Position numbers and translations under genes: made by a program. DNA of 39,908 nt from Eubacteriales bacterium (GTDB lineage Bacteria > Bacillota > Clostridia > Monoglobales > Firm-18), in assembly GCA_028697835.1 (NCBI GenBank), contig JAQVDK010000010.1:1-39908 (forward strand), read 5' to 3'. Of the stretch, positions 7,613 through 16,126 are shown in pieces (position 1 is the first letter of the stretch; the number at the start of each line of letters is the position of its first letter). Below the pieces are notes generated by a model that saw only the letters and a list, made by a program, of their open reading frames with translations, was not told the origin of the DNA and searched no databases.

Positions 7613-9184
7613 TTATTTCTTTTTATCCTGTGCTATTTCAGAGTCAAGTCTTAAAAATACCGGGTTTATTGTTTCTTTTGAGGCTATTTTGCCTGTTTTT
7701 AACTCACCCCATTCAAGCTCTTCAAGCTTTATATTTTTGATGATATCTTCAAAACCTAATTGGTTATAAATTTTTTGTGAAATATTAGGTATAACAGGGT
7801 ACAGCAAAATACCTGCAAAACGCATTGTTTCAAGCACGTTATAAAGAACTTTTGCGCATTCTTTTAACCCTTCTTCTGTTTTTGCAAGACTCCAGGGCGC
7901 CGTATCATTAACGTATTTGTTTGTATGGTCAACAAGCAAGAGAACTTTTTCTATTGCTTCGGTTATTTGGCAGCTGTCAAATTTTGCTTTAACGTCTTGT
8001 GCGGTTTGTTCTGCAAGTTTTGCTATTTCGCTGCTGCAGTCTGTAATTGCAAAGTCTTTTATCTCTCCGTCAAAGTATTTTAACAGCATACTTAAGGTTC
8101 TGTTTAAAAGATTTCCTAAATTGTTTGCCAAATCTGCGTTAACTTTCGCTTTGAATTCTTCGTCGCTGTAGTTGCCGTCTTTGCCAAAAGGAGCTGTTGT
8201 CATCAGAAAGTATCTTATAGAATCCGCATCTTGCAGCTCAAAAGCTTCCATAAGAGAAGCAGGGCTTATTACATTGCCTAATGATTTACTCATTTTGGTT
8301 TCATCTATTGTAATCCAGCCGTGGGCAAATATTGTTTTCGGCAGTTCTATTTCCATCGCCATCAAAAATCCTATCCAATAAATTGAATGGAATTTCAAAA
8401 TATCTTTGCCTATCATATGAATATCGCAGGGCCAATATCTGTTAAACAGTTCTTTGTCTTCAAGACAGCCCACACCTGTGATGTAGTTTGACAAAGCATC
8501 CATCCAGACATAGATAATCTGCTCCTCGTCATTTGGTACATCTATTCCCCATGTTACGGATTTTTTTGAGCGCGAAACACTTATATCTTCAATATTTTCT
8601 AATTGGTTTAATATTTCTGCAGCCCTGTATTCGGGAAGAATAAAATTCGGGTGGGTCTTTATGTGTTCGATAATTCTGTCTTTGTATTTAGATAATTTAA
8701 AAAAGTAGTTTTCTTCTTGTATTTCCTGAGGTTTTTTTTGGTGTGTCGGGCAGCAGCCGTTTTCGTCCAAATCACGGGCGGAGAGGAAGGCTTCGCAACC
8801 GTCGCAATATAATCCGGTATAAGAACTTTTATAGATGTCGCCTTTTTTTAACAGTTCTTTGAACATCCATTGGACGAGTTTTATATGGTCTTCGTCAGTG
8901 GTTCTTATGTACCTGTCGTAGTCTATATCTATTTTAGCCCAGGCCTTTTTAAACTCAACGCTTGTTTCATCGCAGTGTTCTTTTGGCGAAATCCCGCGCT
9001 CTTGTGCTGTTTTTTGGATTTTTATACCATGTTCATCGGAACCTGTCAGCAGAAATACATCTTTTCCCCTTTGTTTAAAATGTCTTGCAAGGATATCAGC
9101 TGCAATTTTTTCGTATGCATGTCCGATATGCGGCAATCCGTTTACGTAGTCGATTGCCGTTGTGATATAAAATGTTTCCGCCAT
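7613..9184 (-). CDS. metG: Methionyl-tRNA synthetase
   Basis: Charges tRNA-Met with methionine; class I synthetase. The HIGH motif is PHIGHAYE (His19-His22) and the KMSKS motif is ETKMSKSLGN near residue 300. A zinc-knuckle insert reads YCDGCEAFLSARD with a later CCPTH. The start is set at ATG 9184 (MAETFYITTAIDYVNG) because AAGAGG lies seven bases upstream; the 14-codon extension to 9226 would run through the promoter. At 523 residues it lacks the C-terminal EMAP/tRNA-binding dimerisation domain found in longer bacterial MetG. First gene of metG-ricT-dut. Confidence 0.97.
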   Translation of the reverse strand: MAETFYITTAIDYVNGLPHIGHAYEKIAADILARHFKQRGKDVFLLTGSDEHGIKIQKTAQERGISPKEHCDETSVEFKKAWAKIDIDYDRYIRTTDEDHIKLVQWMFKELLKKGDIYKSSYTGLYCDGCEAFLSARDLDENGCCPTHQKKPQEIQEENYFFKLSKYKDRIIEHIKTHPNFILPEYRAAEILNQLENIEDISVSRSKKSVTWGIDVPNDEEQIIYVWMDALSNYITGVGCLEDKELFNRYWPCDIHMIGKDILKFHSIYWIGFLMAMEIELPKTIFAHGWITIDETKMSKSLGNVISPASLMEAFELQDADSIRYFLMTTAPFGKDGNYSDEEFKAKVNADLANNLGNLLNRTLSMLLKYFDGEIKDFAITDCSSEIAKLAEQTAQDVKAKFDSCQITEAIEKVLLLVDHTNKYVNDTAPWSLAKTEEGLKECAKVLYNVLETMRFAGILLYPVIPNISQKIYNQLGFEDIIKNIKLEELEWGELKTGKIASKETINPVFLRLDSEIAQDKKK

Positions 9185-9214
9185 ATTTTTTCCTCTTAAT
9201 GCTCTGATGTGCCA

Positions 9215-9223
9215 ATTATAGCA
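9215..9223 (-). promoter_or_regulatory. Extended -10 promoter of metG
   Basis: Minus-strand TGCTATAAT (TG-n-TATAAT) is a perfect extended -10 box. No good -35 lies at the expected spacing, which extended -10 promoters tolerate. Predicted transcription would start near 9208, leaving a leader of about 25 bases that contains the AAGAGG ribosome site. Confidence 0.6.
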
Positions 9224-9224
9224 C

Positions 9225-9398
9225 AATAAAAAAGTGAGAGAAGGTGAAGAGATGAAGGAAGCTGAGAAGCTGGGAGTATGGGATTAGGGTGACGGGGAGT
9301 TTTTTGTCGGATTAAAACACAACATAAATCTTAGCTGCCTATTGGCGGATAATTTTATTTATGGTTCTATAGTATAAGTTACTAACCGGAATTTGTGC
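9225..9398. other. Intergenic region between metG and the 75-aa gene, with purine-rich tract
   Basis: The plus strand from about 9232 to 9300 is nearly all A and G, GC-richer than the rest of the intergenic DNA. It contains an 11-codon frame (ATG 9252, MKEAEKLGVWD) behind a GGTG/GAAG purine run. The AT-rich remainder (TATAGTAT near 9367) probably holds the promoter of the next gene. No strong fold was seen. Confidence 0.5.
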
Positions 9399-9626
9399 AT
9401 GAAAATAGCTTCGATATTTAAAAATTTTTTAAACGGGCTGGGTAATGTTTTGCTTGATATGCGCCCCAGGAATTATGAAAGAAGCTACAAGCTTTCTCCT
9501 TCGCAGCAGGTTGCTGCCGATATGAACAAAGTTATGGGGCAATTAGGAGCAAAAGCTTCAAAGGTGTACGCTTCCGTACAAACCCCCGAGGCGGCAAAAA
9601 AGCTGGCGGCTCTTAAGAAAAGATAA
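9399..9626 (+). CDS. Hypothetical small protein (75 aa)
   Basis: Not recognised. ATG 9399 gives a 75-residue product; a TTG two codons upstream is less likely. A mildly hydrophobic helix (IASIFKNFLNGLGNVLLDM) is followed by a basic region (RPRNYERSYK) and a Lys/Ala-rich C-terminal helix (TPEAAKKLAALKKR). No signal sequence that I would trust; it may be a membrane-peripheral or nucleic-acid-associated protein. Its stop is 5 bases before the ZIP transporter start, so the two are probably cotranscribed. Confidence 0.65.
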   Translation: MKIASIFKNFLNGLGNVLLDMRPRNYERSYKLSPSQQVAADMNKVMGQLGAKASKVYASVQTPEAAKKLAALKKR

Positions 9627-9631
9627 GAAGT

Positions 9632-10414
9632 ATGGAAGGTAATATTTTAACAGCTATATTAATATCGTTTCTTGTAGGTTTAACTACCAGTATAGGCGGA
9701 GCTTTGGCTTTCTTTTTGAAACGCGACAGTATGAAAGTTCTTGCAATAGGTTTGAGTTTTTCTGCGGGAGTTATGATTTTTGTTTCTTTTATGGAGATTT
9801 TACCTGCAGCTATTGATTTTTTCACCACTCATTTAGGGGCGACTAAGGGAAAACTTGTTGCTATTATTATATTTTTCTTTGGTATAGCTTTGGCTGCTTT
9901 AATTGATTATTTTATGCCTGACCATGTTACGAATGATATGATTGATGATGACCAAAAAGTCAGGTTGAAAAGGGTCGGAGTCTTTACCGCTATTGCTATT
10001 GCTATACATAATTTTCCCGAAGGACTCGCTACTTTTATGGCGGGCTTGAATTCTTTTTCTCTGAGTATTCCTATTGCTGTTGCTATTGCCCTTCATAATA
10101 TTCCTGAAGGAATCTCCGTTGCATTGCCTATTTATAACGCTACAGGCAAGAAACGTAAAGCTTTTCTATGGGCTTTTGTAGCAGGCATGGCAGAACCTTT
10201 GGGCGCTATTATAGGATTTGTTGTATTAATAAATATTTTAAATGATTATACCTTTGGCGCTTCGTTTGCTCTTATTGCAGGGATAATGATATATTTGGCA
10301 CTGGATGAATTGCTGCCGATGGCAAAAGAATACGATGAGGGTCATCAGGGGATTATCGGCGTTTCTTTGGGTATGCTTGTAATGGCAATGACTACCCTGT
10401 TTTTTGAGATTTAA
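9632..10414 (+). CDS. zupT: ZIP-family metal transporter (ZupT-like)
   Basis: Inner-membrane importer of zinc and other divalent metals. The two metal-site signatures of the ZIP family are intact: HNFPEG at residues 126-131 and HNIPEG at 155-160, in consecutive transmembrane helices. About eight hydrophobic helices are visible, and the length (260) matches ZupT (257). A short Asp-rich loop (NDMIDDDQK, near 101-109) takes the place of the usual His-rich loop. ATG 9632 follows the previous gene by 5 bases. Exact metal preference cannot be read from sequence. Confidence 0.93.
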   Translation: MEGNILTAILISFLVGLTTSIGGALAFFLKRDSMKVLAIGLSFSAGVMIFVSFMEILPAAIDFFTTHLGATKGKLVAIIIFFFGIALAALIDYFMPDHVTNDMIDDDQKVRLKRVGVFTAIAIAIHNFPEGLATFMAGLNSFSLSIPIAVAIALHNIPEGISVALPIYNATGKKRKAFLWAFVAGMAEPLGAIIGFVVLINILNDYTFGASFALIAGIMIYLALDELLPMAKEYDEGHQGIIGVSLGMLVMAMTTLFFEI

Positions 10415-10490
10415 CAATCAAAAACACATTATATGAAGGATTGAAATTTTCTCCCGCTTCGTTAAAATGTTATTAAGATAGCCGAGGTGT

Positions 10491-11039
10491 GTGAAGTTGA
10501 GGGTAGTTTTAAAGGCTTTAATATTATTATTTATAATGATTTTCGGGTTTGCATTTGAATCTTATGCAGAGCCTATTCAAGGTCCTACTTTAGGTCGGAT
10601 TTCTTCATTTTACGGCACAAGAACAGACCCTTTTTACGGGCATAAAGCTAATCACATGGGGCTTGATATTGCCGCTGATGCGGGAACCCCGGTTTATGCC
10701 ATGCAGGAAGGAAAGGTAACTTTTAGCGCAAAAAAAGGCGGTTATGGAAATTGTGTTATGATTGACCATTTTTTCTATAATGTGCCTGAGTTGCCTAATG
10801 TAACCACTCTTTACGGACATATGTCAAAAGTTTATGTTAAAAAAGGAGATATTGTACAAAGAGGCCAGGTTGTCGGTTTGATAGGCAGTACCGGTCGCTC
10901 TACCGGTCCGCATTTGCATTTTGAGGTGTTTTATCAGGGGAAAAATATTGACCCGTTGGAATACTTGCAAAAATTGCCGGGCTATCTTGAATATGCAAAT
11001 TATGCAAGGAAAAATAAGAGATTTATTTCACAGAGGTAG
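10491..11039 (+). CDS. Secreted M23-family peptidase (LytM/NlpD-type)
   Basis: Zinc endopeptidase or amidase-activator domain acting on peptidoglycan outside the cytoplasmic membrane. A signal peptide (LILLFIMIFGFAFESYA, cleavage probably before EP) is followed directly by the M23 domain, with all zinc and catalytic residues: HMGLDIAAD (HxxxD), TLYGHM, and GPHLHFEV (HxH). At 182 residues it has no LysM or coiled-coil partner domain. Start is GTG 10491 or TTG 10497 after GAGG at 10484-10487; the TTG has the better spacing. Because the catalytic residues are intact, it is more likely an active enzyme than an EnvC/NlpD-type activator. Confidence 0.92.
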   Translation: MKLRVVLKALILLFIMIFGFAFESYAEPIQGPTLGRISSFYGTRTDPFYGHKANHMGLDIAADAGTPVYAMQEGKVTFSAKKGGYGNCVMIDHFFYNVPELPNVTTLYGHMSKVYVKKGDIVQRGQVVGLIGSTGRSTGPHLHFEVFYQGKNIDPLEYLQKLPGYLEYANYARKNKRFISQR

Positions 11040-11127
11040 TATAAAAAGTTTATTTTTTGCTATTTTGTGGAAAATTATTAAATAGAAATGTAATAATACT
11101 ATTGTGCTGGGTAATTTGGGTAAGAAG

Positions 11128-11769
11128 ATGAAAAGATTAGGAATTGTTCTGGGGTTAGTTATACTGTTGAATGTTTTTAGTGCGGGTGCTTTTGCAAAGG
11201 TGCAAGCTGAGAGTGACGTTTATTCAGCATGCCCGAAAGAGTATATAAAAGTGGCACCGACAGAAAAAAGAATTTGGGATGCGCTGGATGTACTGCAAGG
11301 TACTGTGGGGGAATTTTCAAGAAATGCTATTTTAGGGGAAAATCTTTCAGCTAAGCCTATAAAAGTAGAGTTTTTAAACCTTGCTACCATTAATCCGCTT
11401 TATGCAGATTATGATGCATTAGGGATAAAAAAAGGTAAACAGTTATATATCTATATAAATCAAAAACATTATGATGCCCCAAAAGAAGCGTTGGCAGCGC
11501 TTTTAAGCCATGAGGCTCTGCATCAGGACGAATATAATTCTCTTAATGAAGAGACTTATGCCTGGACTATGGAAGCTAAAGTCTGGCATGATTTAGTATC
11601 TAAAAATCCTGCTATCAAAAATAAAACTTACTCTTCGCTGGTCAGGAGAGAAAATATTTTGTCTAAAATGCTCGAGAATGCTAATTTTTCAAATACTTTA
11701 ATCAAAAATACAGTTGTTACCCATCCGGGGTACCAAAAACTGCCCATGCGGTCACCCGGCTTTGACTAA
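11128..11769 (+). CDS. Secreted HExxH protein, putative metalloprotease of unknown family
   Basis: A signal peptide (LGIVLGLVILLNVFSAGAFA, then KV) leads a ~180-residue exported domain. LLSHEALHQDEYNSLNEE contains HExxH with glutamates 10-13 residues further on, the pattern of a zinc metallopeptidase of gluzincin type. I do not recognise the family. The upstream segment EALAAL before the motif would be its helix, and YIYINQKHYD the edge strand. The longest frame starts at GTG 11104, but ATG 11128 gives a clean signal peptide. It follows the M23 gene by about 90 bp and precedes secD; being next to another envelope hydrolase fits a cell-envelope role, but the substrate is unknown. Confidence 0.75.
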   Translation: MKRLGIVLGLVILLNVFSAGAFAKVQAESDVYSACPKEYIKVAPTEKRIWDALDVLQGTVGEFSRNAILGENLSAKPIKVEFLNLATINPLYADYDALGIKKGKQLYIYINQKHYDAPKEALAALLSHEALHQDEYNSLNEETYAWTMEAKVWHDLVSKNPAIKNKTYSSLVRRENILSKMLENANFSNTLIKNTVVTHPGYQKLPMRSPGFD

Positions 11770-11789
11770 TTTTTACTAGGAAATTTAAT
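11762..11789 (+). promoter_or_regulatory. Possible promoter of secDF
   Basis: TTGACT (11762-11767) and TTTAAT (11784-11789) are 16 bp apart, each 5/6 to consensus. The -35 box overlaps the end of the preceding gene. It would give a ~40-base leader before secD. Prediction only. Confidence 0.4.
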
Positions 11790-11835
11790 TTATTCTTGTT
11801 AAAATTGTATCAAACTATTTAACATGGAGTAAATT

Positions 11836-13152
11836 ATGAACAATAGGAATTGGATGTTAGCCTTTATCTTTGTGGTGATAATGACGGCTGCTTTTATTGT
11901 GTACAAGTTTCCTACAAAACTTGGTTTGGATTTGGTCGGGGGTTCTCGCCTTGTGCTTGAGGCGCAAACGACGGATACAATAGCAAAAATTACGCCTGAA
12001 ATGATGAACAGTTTGCAATTTGCTATTGAGAAAAGAATTAACTCTTTAGGGGTTGCAGAAACGGTTGTTCAAAGAAACGGCGAAAAAAGGCTTTTAGTTG
12101 AAATTCCTAATATTACTGACCCTGCTAAAGCTAAAGAATATCTCGGCGATACAGCGGAGTTGGAATTTAAAGAACTTAAATCTGACAGTAAAGACCCCCA
12201 GGGTGAGTGGGTTTCTACCGGTTTGACAGGTAAAGACTTAAATAAAGCGCAGGTTACAAGCAATCCCACCACCGGTGAATGGGTTGTTTCTCTTGAATTT
12301 AACGATGCAGGCGCTCAAAAGTTTGCAAAATTAACCTCTCGTTTGGTAGGAAAGCCTATGGCTATATTTTTCAACGGTGAACTTCAATCCGCACCGGTTA
12401 TCAGAGAACCTATTACAGGCGGTATGGCACAAATATCAGGCGGCGATAACGGCGGATTTAAAGCCGATGAGGCTCAAAAAATGGTGGATTTGTTAAATGC
12501 AGGCGCGCTTCCGGTGCCGGCTAAAATTATTGAAGAAAATTCCGTTGGCCCTACTTTAGGGGCTGATTCTATCGCTAAAAGCAAGATGGCAGGAATTGTC
12601 GGATTAGGGCTGGTTGTTGCCTTTATGTTTCTTATATACGGTATTCCCGGCTTGGTAGCTAACATTGCATTGGGAGTTTATGCTCTTATCGTTTTGGCGC
12701 TGTTTAAGATTATTCCGGTAACCCTTACATTGGCAGGTATTGCGGGCTTTGTATTAAGTATCGGTATGGCAGTTGATGCCAATATCCTTATTTTTGAGCG
12801 TACAAAAGAAGAACTTCGTTCGGGCAAAAGGATTTATACCGCGATAAATACCGGTTTTGACAGAGCATTTACAAGTATTTTTGATTCTAATATGACCACC
12901 ATTCTTACTTGTATGGTTCTGTATTTCTTAGGTACAAGTATAGTCCGGGGCTTTGCTTTGACTCTGGCAATAGGGGTTGCGGTAAGTATGTTTACGGCAA
13001 TTACCGTTACCAGAAGTTTTATGCACTTAATTTTGGAGCTGGAAACCTTCAGGCATCATAAACTTTTCGGTGTCAATCCGGATGAGATAGAAGAGGCTGC
13101 CAAGCAGCCTGATACAGCAGGTAAAAAAGCTAAATTAGGTGTTCTAGATTAA
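11836..13152 (+). CDS. secD: Protein translocase subunit SecD
   Basis: Partner of SecF in the SecDF complex, which uses proton motive force to pull preproteins across the membrane from the outside face. TM1 covers residues ~7-23, followed by LGLDLVGGSRLVLEA (family motif), a large periplasmic P1 domain, and five C-terminal helices (~250-400) containing VGPTLGADSI and GMAVDANILIFERTKEE. Length of 438 is on the compact side (shortened P1, as in Gram-positive and cyanobacterial types). GGAG precedes ATG 11836. secF follows after 17 bp. Confidence 0.96.
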   Translation: MNNRNWMLAFIFVVIMTAAFIVYKFPTKLGLDLVGGSRLVLEAQTTDTIAKITPEMMNSLQFAIEKRINSLGVAETVVQRNGEKRLLVEIPNITDPAKAKEYLGDTAELEFKELKSDSKDPQGEWVSTGLTGKDLNKAQVTSNPTTGEWVVSLEFNDAGAQKFAKLTSRLVGKPMAIFFNGELQSAPVIREPITGGMAQISGGDNGGFKADEAQKMVDLLNAGALPVPAKIIEENSVGPTLGADSIAKSKMAGIVGLGLVVAFMFLIYGIPGLVANIALGVYALIVLALFKIIPVTLTLAGIAGFVLSIGMAVDANILIFERTKEELRSGKRIYTAINTGFDRAFTSIFDSNMTTILTCMVLYFLGTSIVRGFALTLAIGVAVSMFTAITVTRSFMHLILELETFRHHKLFGVNPDEIEEAAKQPDTAGKKAKLGVLD

Positions 13153-13169
13153 TTTAAGGAGATATATAA

Positions 13170-14177
13170 ATGGTCAGCAGCGCTATTTTAAAAGATAAAC
13201 ATTATGTCGATGTAGTTAAACATAAATGGATATACGCAATTATTACCCTGATTTTGGTATTACCGGGTCTTTTTGCAATGGGATATTCCATGTATAAGTA
13301 CCATACCCCTTTAAAAGTCGGGATTGATTTTACCGGCGGTACTATGCTGCAATATGCCTTTGATAAAAAATTAACTAATGACGATGTAAGTAAAATAAGA
13401 GGGATTTTTGTCGCCAATGGTGTTGAAAATCCTGTCATACAAGTTGAAAAATTTGATCAAGGACAAACGCTGCAAGAAGGAAAACATAACAAAAAATTTG
13501 AAATAAAAGATTTGGTATCTGTGAAAACAAGGTATTTGGAAACAACAAAAGAAGGCGGAAGCGAATCCTCTAAAATTAATACCGCTTTAACAAAAGAGTT
13601 TGGTGAAATTGAACTTTTGCAGGTTAATGCAATAGGTCCGACTTTAGGGCAGGAATTGTTTACAAATTCTATTATGGCTATGATTTTAGCTTTTGCAGCT
13701 ATTATTATCTATTTAACGCTTCGGTTCCAGCTGGATTATGCTATATTTGCATTTTTGTCTTTGCTGCATGATGCGCTTTTTGTTGTAGGTATGTTTTCCA
13801 TATTTGGGATTTTATACAATACCCAGGTTGACGGCTTATTTATAACGGCTGTTCTCACTGTAATAGGATTTAGCGTGCATGATACTATCGTTGTTTATGA
13901 CAGAATAAGAGAGAATTCCAGATTCTTCGGAAAGAAAATGGACTTCTCCGATATAGTTAATGCAAGCGTTAACCAGACTTTGGCAAGAAGTATTTATACT
14001 TCCGTAACAACATTATTGACTTTAGGCGCGCTGTATTTCTTTGGCGGGGAAACCACTAAAGATTTTGTATTAGCTATGATTTTAGGTATTATTGTCGGTA
14101 CGTATTCAAGCATTTTCTTTGCAAGTATGCTTTTAGCTCATTACAGAGGATTAAAAACCGCCAAACGACACGCTTAG
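13170..14177 (+). CDS. secF: Protein translocase subunit SecF
   Basis: Membrane partner of SecD. TM1 is at ~20-42, then GIDFTGGTMLQ, a short periplasmic domain, and five helices with GPTLGQEL and the TM4 signature IGFSVHDTIVVYDRIREN. Length of 335 is normal. The AAGGAG ribosome site is well placed before ATG 13170. The gene is cotranscribed with secD and probably with the CDF exporter 15 bp downstream. Confidence 0.96.
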   Translation: MVSSAILKDKHYVDVVKHKWIYAIITLILVLPGLFAMGYSMYKYHTPLKVGIDFTGGTMLQYAFDKKLTNDDVSKIRGIFVANGVENPVIQVEKFDQGQTLQEGKHNKKFEIKDLVSVKTRYLETTKEGGSESSKINTALTKEFGEIELLQVNAIGPTLGQELFTNSIMAMILAFAAIIIYLTLRFQLDYAIFAFLSLLHDALFVVGMFSIFGILYNTQVDGLFITAVLTVIGFSVHDTIVVYDRIRENSRFFGKKMDFSDIVNASVNQTLARSIYTSVTTLLTLGALYFFGGETTKDFVLAMILGIIVGTYSSIFFASMLLAHYRGLKTAKRHA

Positions 14178-14192
14178 GCAAGGCAAAATTTT

Positions 14193-15086
14193 ATGAGTAA
14201 AAAAGAAGCTACAGCAATGTTGTCTATATTATCAAATTCTTTTTTGATAATTATTAAGTTGGTTGTGGGATTTTTAACAGGAAGTATCAGTATTATTTCT
14301 GAAGCTTTGCATTCATTTTCGGATTTATTGGCTTCTTTTATTGCTTTTTTCTCTGTAAACAGGGCTGCTCAACCCGCAGATGCAGACCATCCATTCGGGC
14401 ATGGAAAGTATGAAGACCTCTCATGCTTTTTTGAAGGGTTATTAATATATGCGATTGCGATTTATATTATTTATGAGTCTGTTATAAAAATTTCATCGCA
14501 TAAAATACAAGAGTTTGAACCGGTTTGGGGTATTGTCGTAATGTTCTTTTCTGTTGTCGTAAATATTATTGTCAGCAGAAAACTCTTTGCTGTTGGTAAA
14601 GAAACCGATTCAATAGCTTTGATTGGTGACGCAGAGCATCTTAATACCGATATAATTTCGTCCTTGGCCGTTCTGGTGGGCTTATTGGCTATTAAAGTAA
14701 CAGGATACCATATTATCGACCCTGTTTTGGCTTTGATTGTGGCTGTGATTATAATTAAAACCGCTACAGAGTTGACATTAACTTCCGCTAAAAATTTGTT
14801 GGATAGTTCATTGCCTGAAAAAGATCTTAATGTTATACACGAGGTACTTCGAAATTATGTTCAAATAGTGGGCATTAAGTACATAGGTACAAGAAAATCA
14901 GGCAGCGATAAGATTATAGTTATTACTTTGATTGTGAATAAAGATTTAACCATTAAGGACGGGCATGATTTATGCGATTTGCTTGAGCAGGGGATTTGTT
15001 CTCAATTGCCAAATTCACTTGTTACAATTCATTTAGAGCCTTGCGAAGGTGATTGTTGTTTTTGTAATAAGCCGTTTGTAAAATAA
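14193..15086 (+). CDS. Cation diffusion facilitator (CDF) metal exporter with Cys-rich tail
   Basis: Proton-coupled exporter of Zn, Fe, Mn or similar ions from the cytoplasm. Family features: six helices; metal-site helices TM2 (SEALHSFSDLLAS) and TM5 (GDAEHLNTDIISS, HxxxD); the family signature DHPFGHGKYE; and a C-terminal ferredoxin-like cytoplasmic domain (~205-285, LLDSSLPEKD to TIHLEP). The C-terminus ends in CEGDCCFCNKPFVK, four cysteines in eight residues, a likely extra metal-sensing site not standard in the family. It begins 15 bp after secF and ends at a terminator. The metal is not predictable with confidence. Confidence 0.93.
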   Translation: MSKKEATAMLSILSNSFLIIIKLVVGFLTGSISIISEALHSFSDLLASFIAFFSVNRAAQPADADHPFGHGKYEDLSCFFEGLLIYAIAIYIIYESVIKISSHKIQEFEPVWGIVVMFFSVVVNIIVSRKLFAVGKETDSIALIGDAEHLNTDIISSLAVLVGLLAIKVTGYHIIDPVLALIVAVIIIKTATELTLTSAKNLLDSSLPEKDLNVIHEVLRNYVQIVGIKYIGTRKSGSDKIIVITLIVNKDLTIKDGHDLCDLLEQGICSQLPNSLVTIHLEPCEGDCCFCNKPFVK

Positions 15087-15092
15087 AATAAA

Positions 15093-15123
15093 AAAATCAG
15101 CTTTTTTGAAGCTGATTTTTTTT
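15093..15123. terminator. Bidirectional Rho-independent terminator
   Basis: An 11-bp stem, AAAATCAGCTT (15093-15103) with AAGCTGATTTT (15109-15119), around a TTTTG loop. It is followed by T on the plus strand and, read the other way, by T as well. It would stop both the secDF-CDF operon and the minus-strand gene at 15138. Confidence 0.9.
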
Positions 15124-15137
15124 ATACATTTTTGTTT

Positions 15138-15332
15138 TTACGGTTTAGCTGCGATTACTTTACAGGCAAAATTTAGAGATTCTCTTAAGGTTTTGTTTTC
15201 TTCTTCCAATGTTTTTTTGTATATATCAGCCTGTAATTCTTTTCCTCTTGCAGCGCTGTTGTTTCCTCGTTGACATCTATTCCCGTTGCATTTCGATGCG
15301 AAACTAACTCCATTAATTATTGATAACATCAT
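15138..15332 (-). CDS. Hypothetical small protein (64 aa)
   Basis: Not recognised. Start is placed at ATG 15332 (MMLSIINGVSFASKCNG), eight bases after AAAGG; GTG 15341 is the outer limit. The N-terminus is followed by a Cys/Asn/Arg segment (KCNGNRCQRGNN) and a charged helix (QADIYKKTLEEENKTLRESL) likely to be a coiled coil. The good ribosome site and the shared terminator favour a real gene. Could be translated from the end of the rpaB transcript. Confidence 0.55.
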   Translation of the reverse strand: MMLSIINGVSFASKCNGNRCQRGNNSAARGKELQADIYKKTLEEENKTLRESLNFACKVIAAKP

Positions 15333-15382
15333 AGGAAACACCTTTCTGATTTAGCTATAAGACACAAATTATTTAGCGTTCT

Positions 15383-16126
15383 TTAGGTTATACGTTGGAA
15401 CATATAACCAATGCCGCGGGCAGTTAAAATGAGTTCGGGATTAGCCGGATCATTTTCTAATTTTGAGCGTAATCTACTGATATGTACATCGACCACCCGG
15501 GTATCGATTCTGTGGTCAGCAGGGTATGACCATACGTGCTGTAATATCTCATTTCTTGAAAAAGCTTGTCCCGAGTTGTTTACAAGAAGTTCTAACAAAC
15601 TGAACTCCATGCCTGTCAAGCGGACTTTTTCATTTTTGCAAAACACTTGCCTTCTGCTTGTATCTATTTTGATATTACCTATGGTTATTACATTTTTGGT
15701 AACTTTACCTACGCCGACTATTTCTCTGTCGTTAGTTCTTCTCAGAACTGCGCGAACTCTTGCTTCTAATTCTTTGGGGCTGAAGGGTTTAACCACATAA
15801 TCATCAGCACCTAATTCCAAACCTGTGATGCGTTCTGAAACGTCGCCCAATGCCGTTAGTATAATTATAGGAACATCGCTGTTTCTTCTTACTTCTCTTG
15901 CTACTCCGTAACCGTCTAATTTTGGCATCATAACATCCAAAATTATTAAGTCAGGGTTGTGTTTTTGGAAAGCTTCAATAGCTTCTTCTCCATCCGCAGC
16001 GGTGATAACCTCGTATCCAACCATTTTTAATCTTGTTTCCAAAATTCTTCTGATACTGGCTTCGTCATCTACAACCAATATCCGTTCTTGATCCTGAATT
16101 TCTTGGGCATCGTCTTTGTCAGTCAT
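15383..16126 (-). CDS. rpaB: RpaB/Ycf27-type OmpR-family response regulator
   Basis: Two-component response regulator. The receiver domain (~14-130) has the acidic pair Asp20-Asp21, phospho-acceptor Asp64 (LILDVMMPKLDG), Thr91 and Lys113 (VKPFSPKELEARVRAVLRR). A winged-helix DNA-binding domain covers ~150-245 (LTGMEFSLLELLVNN, VVDVHISRLRSKLE, ARGIGYMF). The receiver is strikingly close to cyanobacterial and plastid RpaB (ASIRRILETRL, ITGLELGADDYVVKPFSPKE), which controls light and stress genes through the HLR1 element. Its sensor kinase (NblS-like in cyanobacteria) is not in the window. An HLR1-like site lies ~190 bp upstream. Start ATG 16126 is preceded by AGGAA. Confidence 0.93.
   Translation of the reverse strand: MTDKDDAQEIQDQERILVVDDEASIRRILETRLKMVGYEVITAADGEEAIEAFQKHNPDLIILDVMMPKLDGYGVAREVRRNSDVPIIILTALGDVSERITGLELGADDYVVKPFSPKELEARVRAVLRRTNDREIVGVGKVTKNVITIGNIKIDTSRRQVFCKNEKVRLTGMEFSLLELLVNNSGQAFSRNEILQHVWSYPADHRIDTRVVDVHISRLRSKLENDPANPELILTARGIGYMFQRIT

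Noticed and set aside
9185-9226. 14-codon N-terminal extension of MetG
   Set aside because: It would be translated from within the extended -10 promoter, and the internal ATG has the ribosome site and the family N-terminus.
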